A stretch of DNA of 57,234 nucleotides from Adlercreutzia shanghongiae (GTDB taxonomy: Bacteria > Actinomycetota > Coriobacteriia > Coriobacteriales > Eggerthellaceae), in contig NZ_JAYMFI010000028.1 of the NCBI RefSeq assembly GCF_035830635.1, forward strand, positions 1-57,234, given 5' to 3'. Positions 42,091 to 51,304 of this stretch are shown in pieces. A program made the position numbers and the translations under genes. The notes under the pieces were generated by a model. That model was not told where the DNA came from. It was given only the letters and a program-made list of their open reading frames with translations, and ran no database searches. Within the stretch, counting starts at the first letter, position 1, and every line of letters begins with the position of its first letter.

Positions 42091-42161
42091 GGAAAGGGTT
42101 TGCGCTGCGAAAGTGAAGAGGTTGCGAGCTGAGCGCTAGCTCACCTGCTCTTTTCTGGAGG

Positions 42162-42203
42162 ACGCCCGCCTGAAGCGACAAACGTTTCGGGCAGGCGTTT
42201 TTT
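42162..42203 (+). terminator. Rho-independent terminator of citrate synthase
   Basis: An imperfect 16-bp stem (42162-42177 with 42183-42198, some G-U pairs) followed by TTTTTT. It marks the left border of the CRISPR island. The next 200 bases (42204-42410) are AT-rich; I see no gene there that I can support. Confidence 0.85.
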
Positions 42204-42411
42204 GCGTCAGCTACAGCTTCTCTGCATAGATATTCCAGCGAACACGGGTTGGCGTTGATGATGGCTGCAATCGGGAATAAAAAATATGGATAAGTGTACC
42301 GAAACTATCCCACATAGTGTAATACGATTGCGCCGTACCTGTTCTTGGAGAAATACTGATCGACTTGCATATAAAAGCCCCTATACTGTGAAACGCCAGG
42401 TGCAAGGAAAA

Positions 42412-42529
42412 CAAAAAGAGCCCCGAAGGGCTCTTGGATGAGTCAAATTGCCGCCTACGCGGCGCCCGAAGGCATTTAAGACTAAGTCTTTATTTTGACT
42501 CGCAGTGACATCTTGACTGGTATCAAGAC
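42412..42529 (-). ncRNA. tracrRNA of the type II-A CRISPR system
   Basis: Read leftward, the RNA begins with an anti-repeat (42529-42492) that pairs with most of the CRISPR repeat: CAGUGACAU and GACUGGUA segments pair, with a small bulge near the 5' GAG as usual for Cas9 dual RNAs. It is followed by a short AAGACT-A-AGTCTT hairpin (nexus-like), GCC-TTCG-GGC and GCCGC-GTAG-GCGGC hairpins, and a terminator AAGAGCCC/GGGCTCTT with T5. It is divergent from cas9. Length about 118 nt. Ends are inferred from the promoter-like TGCTAAAGT and the terminator. Confidence 0.9.
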
Positions 42530-42536
42530 GCTAAGC

Positions 42537-42545
42537 ACTTTAGCA
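42537..42545 (-). promoter_or_regulatory. Extended -10 of the tracrRNA
   Basis: On the minus strand TGCTAAAGT ends seven bases before the first anti-repeat base. The 12-base context TGTGCTAAAGTG recurs upstream of the small ORF at 32486. Confidence 0.45.
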
Positions 42546-42568
42546 CAGACGCGCTTGGAAGGAAAGCC

Positions 42569-45500
42569 ATGAATTTGAGGAATGCGGGCGAATACAACAT
42601 CGGGCTTGATATCGGTACCGGTTCGGTTGGATGGTCGGTAACTGACGAGGACGGCAACCTCCTTCATTTTAAGGGAAAGCCAACGTGGGGAAGTCGCATT
42701 TTCCCCAGTGCCGAGCCTGCTTCTGAGGCGCGCATGCATCGCGGTCAACGTCGCCGCTACGCTCGCCGCCGCTGGCGCCTGGATCTTCTTGAATCGCTGT
42801 TCCAGCTAGAAGTTTCCGCAGTTGATCCCGATTTTTTTACCCGGTTGCGCCAAACGCATTTACTCAAGGAGGACAGAGATCCACAATTCGCTGATTTTGC
42901 TGGAATGATTTTTCCCCAGGCTGAATTGTCCGAGAGGGATTATTACAAGAAGTTTCCGACCGTCTACCATCTTCGCCAATGGCTGATGAAGACTGACGAG
43001 AGAGCAGATATTCGCCTCGTCTATCTTGCCCTACATAATATCGTGAAGCACCGTGGCAATTTCTTGCAGCAAGAAAACGAGGGGCTTACCTCGCAAAATT
43101 CGAGTGTCAAAAACTCGGTCGATCGTTTTTGCTACGAGTTACAGTGCTACTGCGATGCCCTCGATGTTCCTTGCGATGCGCAGAATGCAGTTGATGATGT
43201 AGTCGCAATCTTGGGGGACACGGCATCATCGAAGTCTGGCTTGCAAGAAAAGGTTTCGGGCAAGCTAGGTATTGAGGAGGGCGGCCTGCTCGACAAACCG
43301 GCGGCGAAGAGGTTGTCCAAGGCGTTGGCCTCGGCGCTTGTGGGCCTTAAGGCTGATATGGCTCACATCTTCTTTGTGGGCGAGGAGGCGCCTGAAGGTG
43401 TTGCAACGGGCATTTACCTATCGAACGATGAGCAGGTTGAAACTTTTGAGATGGTGCTGCCTGACGAGGGAAGGGCGCTATTCGAGGCAATGCAGGCGGT
43501 GTATTCCTCGTATGTGCTGCAGGAAATCCTGAGCAGTAAGCCCGGTGAGGGTATCTCGGCCAACAAAGTGGAAGACTGCAATCGATATGGCGAGGATTTG
43601 CGCTTACTGAAGTCCCTCGTCAAGCAATATGCCCCCGAGAAATATGACGGCTTTTTCCGAGGAGCGTTTTGTGCTCCCACGTCCCTTCATCCCCAAAAGC
43701 ATGTTTACGACAAGTACGGGAAGGACCAGATCAAGGGCTATACACGCTACAACGAGATTCGAAAGACGAAGTATGAGGACTTCAAGAAGGAAGTCGAGGC
43801 GCTTTTCAAGGGGACTGCGGCAGTAGACGATCCTCGGTATCTTGCCATGATGGAGCGGTTTGGCTCGGAGAGGTTTCTCCGTAGGCTTAAAACGAGCGAT
43901 AACGGCGCTATTCCCTTCCAACTCCATCTGGAAGAAATGCGGGCCATAATCGACAACCAAGCGAAGTTCTATCCGTTCTTGAAGCAAGAGCGGGCGAAGT
44001 TGGAGTCGCTTGTTTCGTTCCGCATCCCTTACTACGTGGGTCCTCTTACCAAGAAAAATGCGCGCAAGGCCGCAGATGGTAAGCTTCGCTTCGCCTGGGT
44101 TGAGCGGCAGGAAGGGAAGGAGGACGAGCGAATCTACCCCTGGAATTGGGAGGAGATTGTCGACAAAGATCGTAGTGCGACGGCCTTCATCCAACGAATG
44201 ACAAGCACTTGCACGTACCTGCACGGCGAGCCGGTGCTGCCCAAATGCTCGTTAATCTATGAAGAGTACTGCGTGTTGAACGAGTTGAATGGGGCAAAGT
44301 TAACGCAGGACGGTGATCGAGAGCATCGGCTCGATTACAAAGATCGCACTGAAGCAGTTGAACAACTCTTTAGGCGCGGCCGTGTGACCTATAAAAAGAT
44401 GGAAGAATGGCTCCGGAAGCGCGGCGTAAGCAATCCCCACGTGTTTGGCGGCCAGGGAGAGGCGGGCTTCGAGTCGAAGATGAGCTCGTACATCTTTTTC
44501 GCGAAAGACATTTTTAACGTTGACGAGATTCCCGTGTCCGATTACCCCATGATTGAGGAGATAATTCTCTGGAGCACTCTCTTCGAGGATAGGAGCATTT
44601 TCCGCGAAAAACTCAAGCGGAATTATGGTGACCGTCTTACCGATGAACAGATTAAGAAGATCGTGCGCAAGCGCTTTGCCGGATGGGGAAAGCTTTCGAA
44701 AAAATTGCTGTGCGAAGTGAAAGCAGAGACGGACTGCGGGCCGCGCTCGATAATGGATGTGCTTCGTGAGGGAAACCCCAACAGCGATAAGCCGTCACGC
44801 GCCATGGTGCTCATGGAGATTCTCCATGATGATGACTTGGGATTTGAAAAACTCATCGATACCCGAAACAGGGAGCATATGTCCGATGTGGGAATGTCGC
44901 TTGAGGAGCTTCCCGGTTCGCCAGCTTTGCGCAGGAGCGTGAACCAAGCATTAAGCATCGTGGATGAGATTGCGGGTATTGCAGGACATGCTCCGACGAA
45001 CATTTTTATTGAGGTTACCCGTGACGAAGACCCGCGAAAGAAAGGTTCGCGTACGAAGCGACGCTACGATGATTTGAAAGAAAAACTCGCAGCGCTTAAA
45101 CAGGAGGCGCCCGAATGGTGGAGCTCAAACGTGAGTCGAGAGCTGGCGGATTGCGCTAAAGCCAATGCGGATCTTAGCGAGAAGCTGACGTTGTATTTTA
45201 TGCAGGGCGGCAAATCTCTTTACTCGGGAAAGCCCCTCGAAATTGAGCGTCTTTCCGAATATCAAGTGGATCATATTATTCCGCAGACGTATATCAAAGA
45301 CGATAGCTTTGAGAACAAGGCGCTGGTACTTTCGTCTGAGAACCAAAGCAAGTCCGACCAGCTTTTGCTGAGCGAGGATGTGCGCAGGAAAATGAGGTCC
45401 TATTGGGGTGCGCTGCATGACGCGAAGCTCATCGGCGATAAGAAGTATCGTAACTTGCTTCGAGATAGCATTTTGGAACAGCAGATGAAGGGGTTCATTG

Positions 45501-46738
45501 CGCGGCAGCTCGTGGAGACTTCTCAGATACTGAAAGTAGTGCAGAACCTTTTAAGGGAAGCGTATCCCGACACTCGCGTGATGCCGGTAAAGGCTGCCCT
45601 ATCTTCGGAATTGCGTCATGAAATCGGGCTTGTGAAGTGCCGCGAGGCAAATGATTTTCACCATGCGCACGATGCGTTGCTCGCCTCCGAAATGGGTCGG
45701 TTCATCTTGAAGCGCCATGCTGCCATGTATGAGAACCCCATTGGGTATACGCATGTGGTGCGCAATTTTGTGAGGGCTGAGAGCAGCCAGGCGAAACGCG
45801 GAAAGATGCCAGGGTCGGCCTCATTTGTGGTGGCGAGCTTTATGAGATCGGGATTTGACGAGGAGACGGGGGAATTATTCCAAGACGATTGGTCTGCTGA
45901 GCGTGAGATCGGTCGACTGAAGCGGTATTTCAATTATCGGCAGTGCTTCATTTCGCGTATGCCGGAGGAAACAAGCGGCGCTTTTTGGGATGCAACGGTC
46001 TATTCACCTCGCGATACTGGAAAAAACATGACGCTACCCCTGAAGAAAGGACTCGACGCGGAGAAATACGGCAGTTATTCTCGCGAGCAGTTTGCGTACT
46101 TCTTTATCTACAAGGCGGAAAAGAAGGGAAAGGAGGTTCTTGAATTCGCTCCTGTGCCAGTGAGTGTTGCATCGGCGGTTGGACAAAAACCGGAAGCTTT
46201 AGTCGAGCATGCGCGGGGGCTTGCGAAGGGCAAAGGGCTTGTATTCGTAGAAGTGGTTAGACCGAAGGTTTACAAGTATCAGTTAATGGAAATCGATGGT
46301 TCGAGATTGCACCTTACAGGGGGGCAAGAGGCTCGTAATGCCGTGCAATTCGCCTTTAGCCTAAAGGAAGCTGCGCTTTTGAAAGATGTCTTCGACGCTG
46401 GTGTGGTTTCTAGTAAAGAACTGGACGAACTATTTGAGAGCACGCTCAAATCGCTTCGTTGCTACTCTCCAAAAATATTGAGTGCTTTGGGAGTCAGCGA
46501 GTGGGAGAAGACTTTTTTAGAGCTCTTGCCCGAAGAGAAAAAGGCGGTAATAAAAGTGCTCGTTGCAATAGGGAATGGCAAGGCGAATGTCGCCGATTTG
46601 AGGGCTGTCGGAAAAAGCAAGTTTGCGGGGCAGATGCATCCATCTTATGGGTCGATTTTGACCAAGGGCGGCGGCATCACCTTCATTGATCAATCAGTGA
46701 CAGGTATGTTTGAGAGGCGGACCCACATTGGCCTTTAG
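42569..46738 (+). CDS. cas9: CRISPR-associated endonuclease Cas9 (type II-A)
   Basis: A 1389-residue RNA-guided nuclease. RuvC-I is IGLDIGTGSVGWSV (catalytic D14); the Arg-rich bridge helix is at about 55-75 (MHRGQRRRYARRRWR); RuvC-II is NIFIEVTRDE (E815); HNH is YQVDHIIPQTYI with ENQSKSD (D901, H902); RuvC-III is HHAHDALL (1031-1035). All catalytic residues are present, so it should cut both strands. The terminal PAM-interacting region cannot be matched to a known PAM by eye. Base composition is visibly lower in GC than flanking genes, a sign of transfer. GGAAGGAAAG precedes the ATG at 42569. cas1 overlaps its 3' end by 11 bases. Confidence 0.97.
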   Translation: MNLRNAGEYNIGLDIGTGSVGWSVTDEDGNLLHFKGKPTWGSRIFPSAEPASEARMHRGQRRRYARRRWRLDLLESLFQLEVSAVDPDFFTRLRQTHLLKEDRDPQFADFAGMIFPQAELSERDYYKKFPTVYHLRQWLMKTDERADIRLVYLALHNIVKHRGNFLQQENEGLTSQNSSVKNSVDRFCYELQCYCDALDVPCDAQNAVDDVVAILGDTASSKSGLQEKVSGKLGIEEGGLLDKPAAKRLSKALASALVGLKADMAHIFFVGEEAPEGVATGIYLSNDEQVETFEMVLPDEGRALFEAMQAVYSSYVLQEILSSKPGEGISANKVEDCNRYGEDLRLLKSLVKQYAPEKYDGFFRGAFCAPTSLHPQKHVYDKYGKDQIKGYTRYNEIRKTKYEDFKKEVEALFKGTAAVDDPRYLAMMERFGSERFLRRLKTSDNGAIPFQLHLEEMRAIIDNQAKFYPFLKQERAKLESLVSFRIPYYVGPLTKKNARKAADGKLRFAWVERQEGKEDERIYPWNWEEIVDKDRSATAFIQRMTSTCTYLHGEPVLPKCSLIYEEYCVLNELNGAKLTQDGDREHRLDYKDRTEAVEQLFRRGRVTYKKMEEWLRKRGVSNPHVFGGQGEAGFESKMSSYIFFAKDIFNVDEIPVSDYPMIEEIILWSTLFEDRSIFREKLKRNYGDRLTDEQIKKIVRKRFAGWGKLSKKLLCEVKAETDCGPRSIMDVLREGNPNSDKPSRAMVLMEILHDDDLGFEKLIDTRNREHMSDVGMSLEELPGSPALRRSVNQALSIVDEIAGIAGHAPTNIFIEVTRDEDPRKKGSRTKRRYDDLKEKLAALKQEAPEWWSSNVSRELADCAKANADLSEKLTLYFMQGGKSLYSGKPLEIERLSEYQVDHIIPQTYIKDDSFENKALVLSSENQSKSDQLLLSEDVRRKMRSYWGALHDAKLIGDKKYRNLLRDSILEQQMKGFIARQLVETSQILKVVQNLLREAYPDTRVMPVKAALSSELRHEIGLVKCREANDFHHAHDALLASEMGRFILKRHAAMYENPIGYTHVVRNFVRAESSQAKRGKMPGSASFVVASFMRSGFDEETGELFQDDWSAEREIGRLKRYFNYRQCFISRMPEETSGAFWDATVYSPRDTGKNMTLPLKKGLDAEKYGSYSREQFAYFFIYKAEKKGKEVLEFAPVPVSVASAVGQKPEALVEHARGLAKGKGLVFVEVVRPKVYKYQLMEIDGSRLHLTGGQEARNAVQFAFSLKEAALLKDVFDAGVVSSKELDELFESTLKSLRCYSPKILSALGVSEWEKTFLELLPEEKKAVIKVLVAIGNGKANVADLRAVGKSKFAGQMHPSYGSILTKGGGITFIDQSVTGMFERRTHIGL

Positions 46739-47606
46739 GACGGTCTATATTGAAAGTCCCAGTAAGCTCTCCTACAAGAGTGGATACCTCGTCGTACGCA
46801 AGGAAGATGATACGGCGAAAGTGCATTTGTCGGAGATATCGACCATTGTCCTGCAAACCATGCAGGTGTACATCAGCGCCTACCTCATGGCGGAGCTTGC
46901 GAAGAACAAGATATCGCTTCTCGTAAGCGATTCTCAGTGCAATCCTGTGGGACAGTATCTGCCGCTTTACGGTGCCCATAACACCAGCAAGCGCATAGCG
47001 GAGCAGCTCGAATGGGGCGAGCCTATTAAGAAGCGTGTTTGGCAGCGGGTGGTTCGCGACAAAATTCGTGAGCAAGCACGGTTTTTGAAAGAACGAGATT
47101 ACGAGAGGGAGGCCCAGCAGTTGAGTCAGATCGTTCCCGAGGTGCGTTCTGGCGACACGACCAACCGCGAAGCTCAAGCTGCGCGGCTGTACTTTACGGC
47201 ACTTTTTGGGCCGGAGTTTAGCAGAGAGAACGATATTCCTACCAACGCTGCTTTGAATTATGGGTATGCGGTTCTCCTCTCGCTCGTTAATCGCGAGATA
47301 ACGGCGCGAGGGTGCATAACGCAAGTGGGTATATGTCATCGGAATGAATACAACCAGTTCAATTTGACCTGCGATCTTATGGAACCGTTTCGCCCGGCTG
47401 TTGACCGGCTTGTGGTTGACTATCTGGCAGCAGACTTTGATGCCGATACGAGGCGAGTGCTGGGGGATTTGGCAAATACTCATGTGGCCTACAAAGAGGG
47501 GTCTTACCGTCTGGGGTCGGTGATCTCTCGATACGTGCAGCAATGTTTGAATGCATTAAACAAACGAACGGCCGTAGAGGAGATCGAAGAATTCCGACTT
47601 CTATGA
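46728..47606 (+). CDS. cas1: CRISPR-associated integrase Cas1
   Basis: The 292-residue Cas1 is the catalytic part of the Cas1-Cas2 spacer integrase. It begins FRTVYIESPSKLSYKSGYLVV, with the type II Cas1 N-terminal beta domain, then LHLSEIST-like VHLSEISTIVLQ, and the helical catalytic domain with AARLYFTALFG, NYGYAVLLSLVNREITARG, CHRNEYNQFNLTCDLMEPFRP (metal-binding Glu, His, Asp). I place the start at TTG 46728 because GAGAGG stands upstream and the product then begins like other family members; TTG 46710 is possible. The start lies within cas9 and the stop overlaps cas2 by an ATGA. Confidence 0.95.
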   Translation: MAFRTVYIESPSKLSYKSGYLVVRKEDDTAKVHLSEISTIVLQTMQVYISAYLMAELAKNKISLLVSDSQCNPVGQYLPLYGAHNTSKRIAEQLEWGEPIKKRVWQRVVRDKIREQARFLKERDYEREAQQLSQIVPEVRSGDTTNREAQAARLYFTALFGPEFSRENDIPTNAALNYGYAVLLSLVNREITARGCITQVGICHRNEYNQFNLTCDLMEPFRPAVDRLVVDYLAADFDADTRRVLGDLANTHVAYKEGSYRLGSVISRYVQQCLNALNKRTAVEEIEEFRLL

Positions 47607-47947
47607 ATGGCGAGAGACAAAATACGAGGAATAGGTTTATGAGGCTTATGGTCTTCTTCGATCTTCCGGTTGAGACTGCAATGCAGAGAAAGGAATATCG
47701 TCTGTTTCGAAAGTTTCTTATTAAGGACGGGTATCTTATGTTGCAAGAGTCGGTGCATGCCAAGCTCGTTGTCAACGACGGCGCGGCAGGGGCAGCGGTT
47801 ATGCGACTGAGAAAGCATCGACCGCCGGAGGGGCTGGTGCAGGTTCTCAAAGTAACTGAGAGGCAATTCGCTACTATGGATTACATCGTGGGAAATCGCG
47901 ACGCGTACGATGAGGTTGACACGATGGAGGAGTTCGTCGTCCTATGA
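47603..47947 (+). CDS. cas2: CRISPR-associated protein Cas2
   Basis: A 114-residue Cas2, the structural dimer that holds two Cas1 dimers during spacer integration. FMRLMVFFDLPVETAMQRKEYRLFRKFLIKDGY is the ferredoxin-like core with the conserved DLP. The ATG at 47603 overlaps the cas1 stop (ATGA), and its own stop overlaps the csn2 start in the same way, so cas1, cas2 and csn2 are translated as a coupled set. Confidence 0.95.
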   Translation: MNGERQNTRNRFMRLMVFFDLPVETAMQRKEYRLFRKFLIKDGYLMLQESVHAKLVVNDGAAGAAVMRLRKHRPPEGLVQVLKVTERQFATMDYIVGNRDAYDEVDTMEEFVVL

Positions 47948-48705
47948 TGATATCGTTCTCCGGCCTCGAGAGCTCTATCGACATGCGCGACTCACGTGTG
48001 CTGGCGCTGCATATAGCGAATCAGACGCTTTTCGCGCGCGTAGTCGCCGCGTTGCTATCCGGCCGAGGCGAGCAAGCGCCTGAGCCGTATACCCTTTGGG
48101 GGGACGATGGGAAAGAATTGCGAGCCAGCAACGTGTTTCTTCCCATAGTAAATCCGCTCGATCTTCCCTGGAAGCACAAGCGTTTACTGGGGGCACTTTA
48201 CTCTCGCTTTGAAGAAGCTCTGCTCATCGATGAAGACTTACGGTTGAAGATGCAAGAGTTGCACCTGGGGATGATGTCCTGCGTCAATCAGATTGATTTT
48301 CAGTTTAATGCAGAGTACGACTTTGGCGTAGAATGGGAGCTGCGTCATTATCTGAAGGCTTTCGACTACGGAGTTGGCTCCCGAGAGGCCAGTTCGCTCC
48401 TTGACAACCTTATACAGTTTGTTGACTTGGCTGCTGATGTTGCCTGCGATATGGTGCTTCTGTTCGTAAATCTTAAAACTTTTTTGGGAAAAAATGACCT
48501 GTTAGAGCTCTACGAGCGAATGATTTTTCACGGAATTAGGGCTATTCTGGTCGAGAATCAGAATTCTCCCTTCTATAATGATTTCGAGAAAAAAGTCATT
48601 GTTGACCAGCACTTTATCGAGTATGAAGCAACAAATTGGTCAGAAAGTACGCCTCTTCCGCAAAAGAGGATTTGCTTCAACGGTTTTGGAGCAGTGACAT
48701 TCTGA
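47944..48705 (+). CDS. csn2: CRISPR-associated protein Csn2 (type II-A)
   Basis: A 253-residue Csn2, the ring-forming DNA-end-binding protein needed for spacer acquisition in type II-A systems. The segment DMVLLFVNLKTFLGKNDLLELYERMIFHGIRAILVE matches the Csn2 core strand-helix region, and IVDQHFIEYE follows as expected. It is about 30 residues longer than the S. pyogenes protein. The last eight codons (GFGAVTF and stop) are encoded by the first CRISPR repeat: the stop TGA at 48703-48705 lies inside it. The natural end may thus have been replaced by the array. The ATG overlaps the cas2 stop. Confidence 0.9.
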   Translation: MMISFSGLESSIDMRDSRVLALHIANQTLFARVVAALLSGRGEQAPEPYTLWGDDGKELRASNVFLPIVNPLDLPWKHKRLLGALYSRFEEALLIDEDLRLKMQELHLGMMSCVNQIDFQFNAEYDFGVEWELRHYLKAFDYGVGSREASSLLDNLIQFVDLAADVACDMVLLFVNLKTFLGKNDLLELYERMIFHGIRAILVENQNSPFYNDFEKKVIVDQHFIEYEATNWSESTPLPQKRICFNGFGAVTF

Positions 48706-50695
48706 CTGGTAATCAAACTAGAACTCGCCATCAAGCGTCTATGTCGGGTTTTGGAGCAGTGACATTCTGACTGGTAATCAAACTGATTCTGACGGGTGGC
48801 TCCATGTAGACCCGTTTTGGAGCAGTGACATTCTGACTGGTAATCAAACGTAAAAGTTGATGTACTTGATACCAGGCTGTTTTGGAGCAGTGACATTCTG
48901 ACTGGTAATCAAACGTCGATGAGGCTGCTGACGCGCTGGTTGCCGTTTTGGAGCAGTGACATTCTGACTGGTAATCAAACCAACACGAAGCTCGTGCCGG
49001 CCGCACACGGGTTTTGGAGCAGTGACATTCTGACTGGTAATCAAACGAGCAACCGCCGTGGGCCTCGCCCAGATCGGTTTTGGAGCAGTGACATTCTGAC
49101 TGGTAATCAAACCATATAACTACAAAGGGGGACTACAAAGGGGTTTTGGAGCAGTGACATTCTGACTGGTAATCAAACGAGCGCCGCAAGCTAATCGACG
49201 GTATGGTAGTTTTGGAGCAGTGACATTCTGACTGGTAATCAAACGCCTCTTCTGTCTCGCCTTGTCATGTGGTAGTTTTGGAGCAGTGACATTCTGACTG
49301 GTAATCAAACCGCCGCATGGCGGAAGGAACCTTGAGAACCGTTTTGGAGCAGTGACATTCTGACTGGTAATCAAACGATCCCCCTGGCCAACATGTGGCC
49401 GGACCCGTTTTGGAGCAGTGACATTCTGACTGGTAATCAAACAACGATTCCTTGGGCACCAATGCCGGGAGTGTTTTGGAGCAGTGACATTCTGACTGGT
49501 AATCAAACTGCCCTTATTGGCTTTCGTAGTAGCACCGCGTTTTGGAGCAGTGACATTCTGACTGGTAATCAAACTTGAGGTTGAGCGGCTCGGTGACGTC
49601 GTCCGTTTTGGAGCAGTGACATTCTGACTGGTAATCAAACCGCCACGAGGCTGCCCACGGGCACCTCGGCGTTTTGGAGCAGTGACATTCTGACTGGTAA
49701 TCAAACATGCCCCGTGCGGATAACCGCACGGGGCGCGTTTTGGAGCAGTGACATTCTGACTGGTAATCAAACGCGCCCTGCAAGCTGGTGACTTCCAAAA
49801 CGGTTTTGGAGCAGTGACATTCTGACTGGTAATCAAACCACGGTTCAGGCAAAGGCCCGCACTACAACGTTTTGGAGCAGTGACATTCTGACTGGTAATC
49901 AAACCTACTGGTTGGCGGCACAAAAAAGGCGCCCGTTTTGGAGCAGTGACATTCTGACTGGTAATCAAACCGGGGCCGTCGCGGCGCTTACCGGCCTCAT
50001 GTTTTGGAGCAGTGACATTCTGACTGGTAATCAAACGTGCCCCACGCTGCGCAAGGGCGCCAAGGGGTTTTGGAGCAGTGACATTCTGACTGGTAATCAA
50101 ACTGCCAGATAGGCTGACGTTGGCGAGCATGCGTTTTGGAGCAGTGACATTCTGACTGGTAATCAAACGTATTTATAATGGCGACGCTGGCCACAGAGTT
50201 TTGGAGCAGTGACATTCTGACTGGTAATCAAACCGCCCAGGGCCTCGTTAACGCTTTACTCAAGTTTTGGAGCAGTGACATTCTGACTGGTAATCAAACT
50301 TTCCCGAGCTGTATGAGCGTAGCGCGAGTGTTTTGGAGCAGTGACATTCTGACTGGTAATCAAACCGGGCCTCAGCGGGCGCGAGGGGCGGCGCAGTTTT
50401 GGAGCAGTGACATTCTGACTGGTAATCAAACTGGCCCAGAGGATAAAGAAACCAAGGGTTGGTTTTGGAGCAGTGACATTCTGACTGGTAATCAAACCAC
50501 ATAACGCGCGTGTCGGGCGGACATACGGTTTTGGAGCAGTGACATTCTGACTGGTAATCAAACCCCTGGGAGGTGACGTAGGGCACCTTGTAGGTTTTGG
50601 AGCAGTGACATTCTGACTGGTAATCAAACGAAGTGATTCGATGCCCCGTGCCGGCAACTGTTTTGGAGCAGTGACATTCTGGCTGGTAATCAAAC
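48683..50695 (+). CRISPR. Type II-A CRISPR array, 31 repeats and 30 spacers
   Basis: The 36-bp repeat starts GTTTTGGAGCAGTGACATTC and ends TAATCAAAC. Repeats 1-30 are identical; repeat 31 (50660-50695) has one change (A to G at base 23). Spacers are 30 nt except three of 29 nt (starting at 48719, 48850 and 50169). The degenerate last repeat places the leader at the csn2 end, with transcription rightward in the repeat sense matching the tracrRNA. The first repeat begins inside csn2, so no separate leader exists. Spacer 16 (49707-49736) is a near-perfect palindrome; spacer 7 (49113-49142) contains a duplicated ACTACAAAGGG. No spacer obviously matches this window. Confidence 0.98.
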
Positions 50696-50922
50696 GCCTG
50701 CTCGGCCTTGTAAGCATCGAACTCGGCCTTGAGCCCCTTGTAGCCCTCGGCCTCGGCCCGGGCGTCGTCGCGCTCCTTCTCAAGCTTCGCGACCTCTCGC
50801 TCGTGCTTGTGGCGGTTCACCGTGTCGCCCTTCGGCGCCTGGCCCTCTTTCGGGCCGGGGCTCTGGTCGGCCGCCTCTGGGGTCGTCTCCTCGGTGGTCG
50901 TCTGCTCGGTCTCGTCTTCCAT
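50696..50922 (-). pseudogene. 5' fragment of a phage scaffold-like gene, cut at the array end
   Basis: Leftward frame from ATG 50922 encodes about 75 residues: an acidic, Thr/Glu-rich start (MEDETEQTTTEETTPEAADQ) and then a coiled coil (KHEREVAKLEKERDDARAEAEGYKG). This pattern is typical of capsid scaffolding proteins, which lie before the major capsid gene. The frame then runs directly into CRISPR repeat 31 and loses meaning. The cut coincides exactly with the repeat border. AAAGG precedes the ATG. Identity as scaffold is inferred from composition and neighbours. Confidence 0.65.
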
Positions 50923-51071
50923 CTGCGTGCCTTTCTATCCGGGTTTGTTTGCCGCGCTTCCCTGCGCGCTTCGGCGCACGATTGCCGCTCGTGCGGGCGA
51001 TACGGGGCCGTTGCCGCCGCCCCTCGCGATGGTTGGGAGTATCTGGGATGTGTCGCCAGGGGGTTCCTGGC

Positions 51072-51100
51072 AAAAGAAAAGCCCCGCCGTGTGGCGGGGC
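51072..51100 (-). terminator. Terminator inside the phage-like fragment
   Basis: GCCCCGCC/GGCGGGGC stem (51081-51100) with an A-rich run at 51072-51080 that reads as T-rich on the minus strand. It ends the transcript of the two small genes upstream and lies before the scaffold-like fragment. Confidence 0.85.
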
Positions 51101-51125
51101 CTGGTGAGAACGCTCGCGTCGTTCG

Positions 51126-51293
51126 TTATTTCGCTCTTACGGAAGAGAGCTCTTCCCTCATGTGGCTTGCTTCGTCCTCTGACACGTCGAGGTCGTTGAC
51201 CGGGCTCATGGAGGAATATCTCCTCGCTTCGAGAAGTTCCTCGCGGCTCATGCCCGTTATGTCCATCATGACCTTCAGGTCTTCTTCGTCCAT
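51126..51293 (-). CDS. Small phage-like protein, 55 residues
   Basis: MDEEDLKVMMDITGMSREEL continues with a helix-rich, acidic chain ending in EELSSVRAK. GGAGAGG stands five bases before the ATG at 51293. I do not recognise the family. It follows the 91-residue gene by 11 bases and ends just before a terminator, so it belongs to the same captured operon segment. Confidence 0.65.
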   Translation of the reverse strand: MDEEDLKVMMDITGMSREELLEARRYSSMSPVNDLDVSEDEASHMREELSSVRAK

Positions 51294-51304
51294 GGCTACC
51301 TCTC

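Noticed and set aside
42211..42414. 67-codon minus-strand frame between gltA and cas9
   Set aside because: It starts in the tracrRNA terminator without a ribosome-binding site and matches no recognised family.
49120..50166. Minus-strand frame that encodes a 22-residue repeat protein
   Set aside because: It is the translation of CRISPR repeats and spacers (66-bp period keeps the frame), not a gene.
48719..50659. Self-targeting spacers
   Set aside because: Read by eye, no spacer matches the window beyond about 10 bases, including the phage-like fragment; a full search was not possible.
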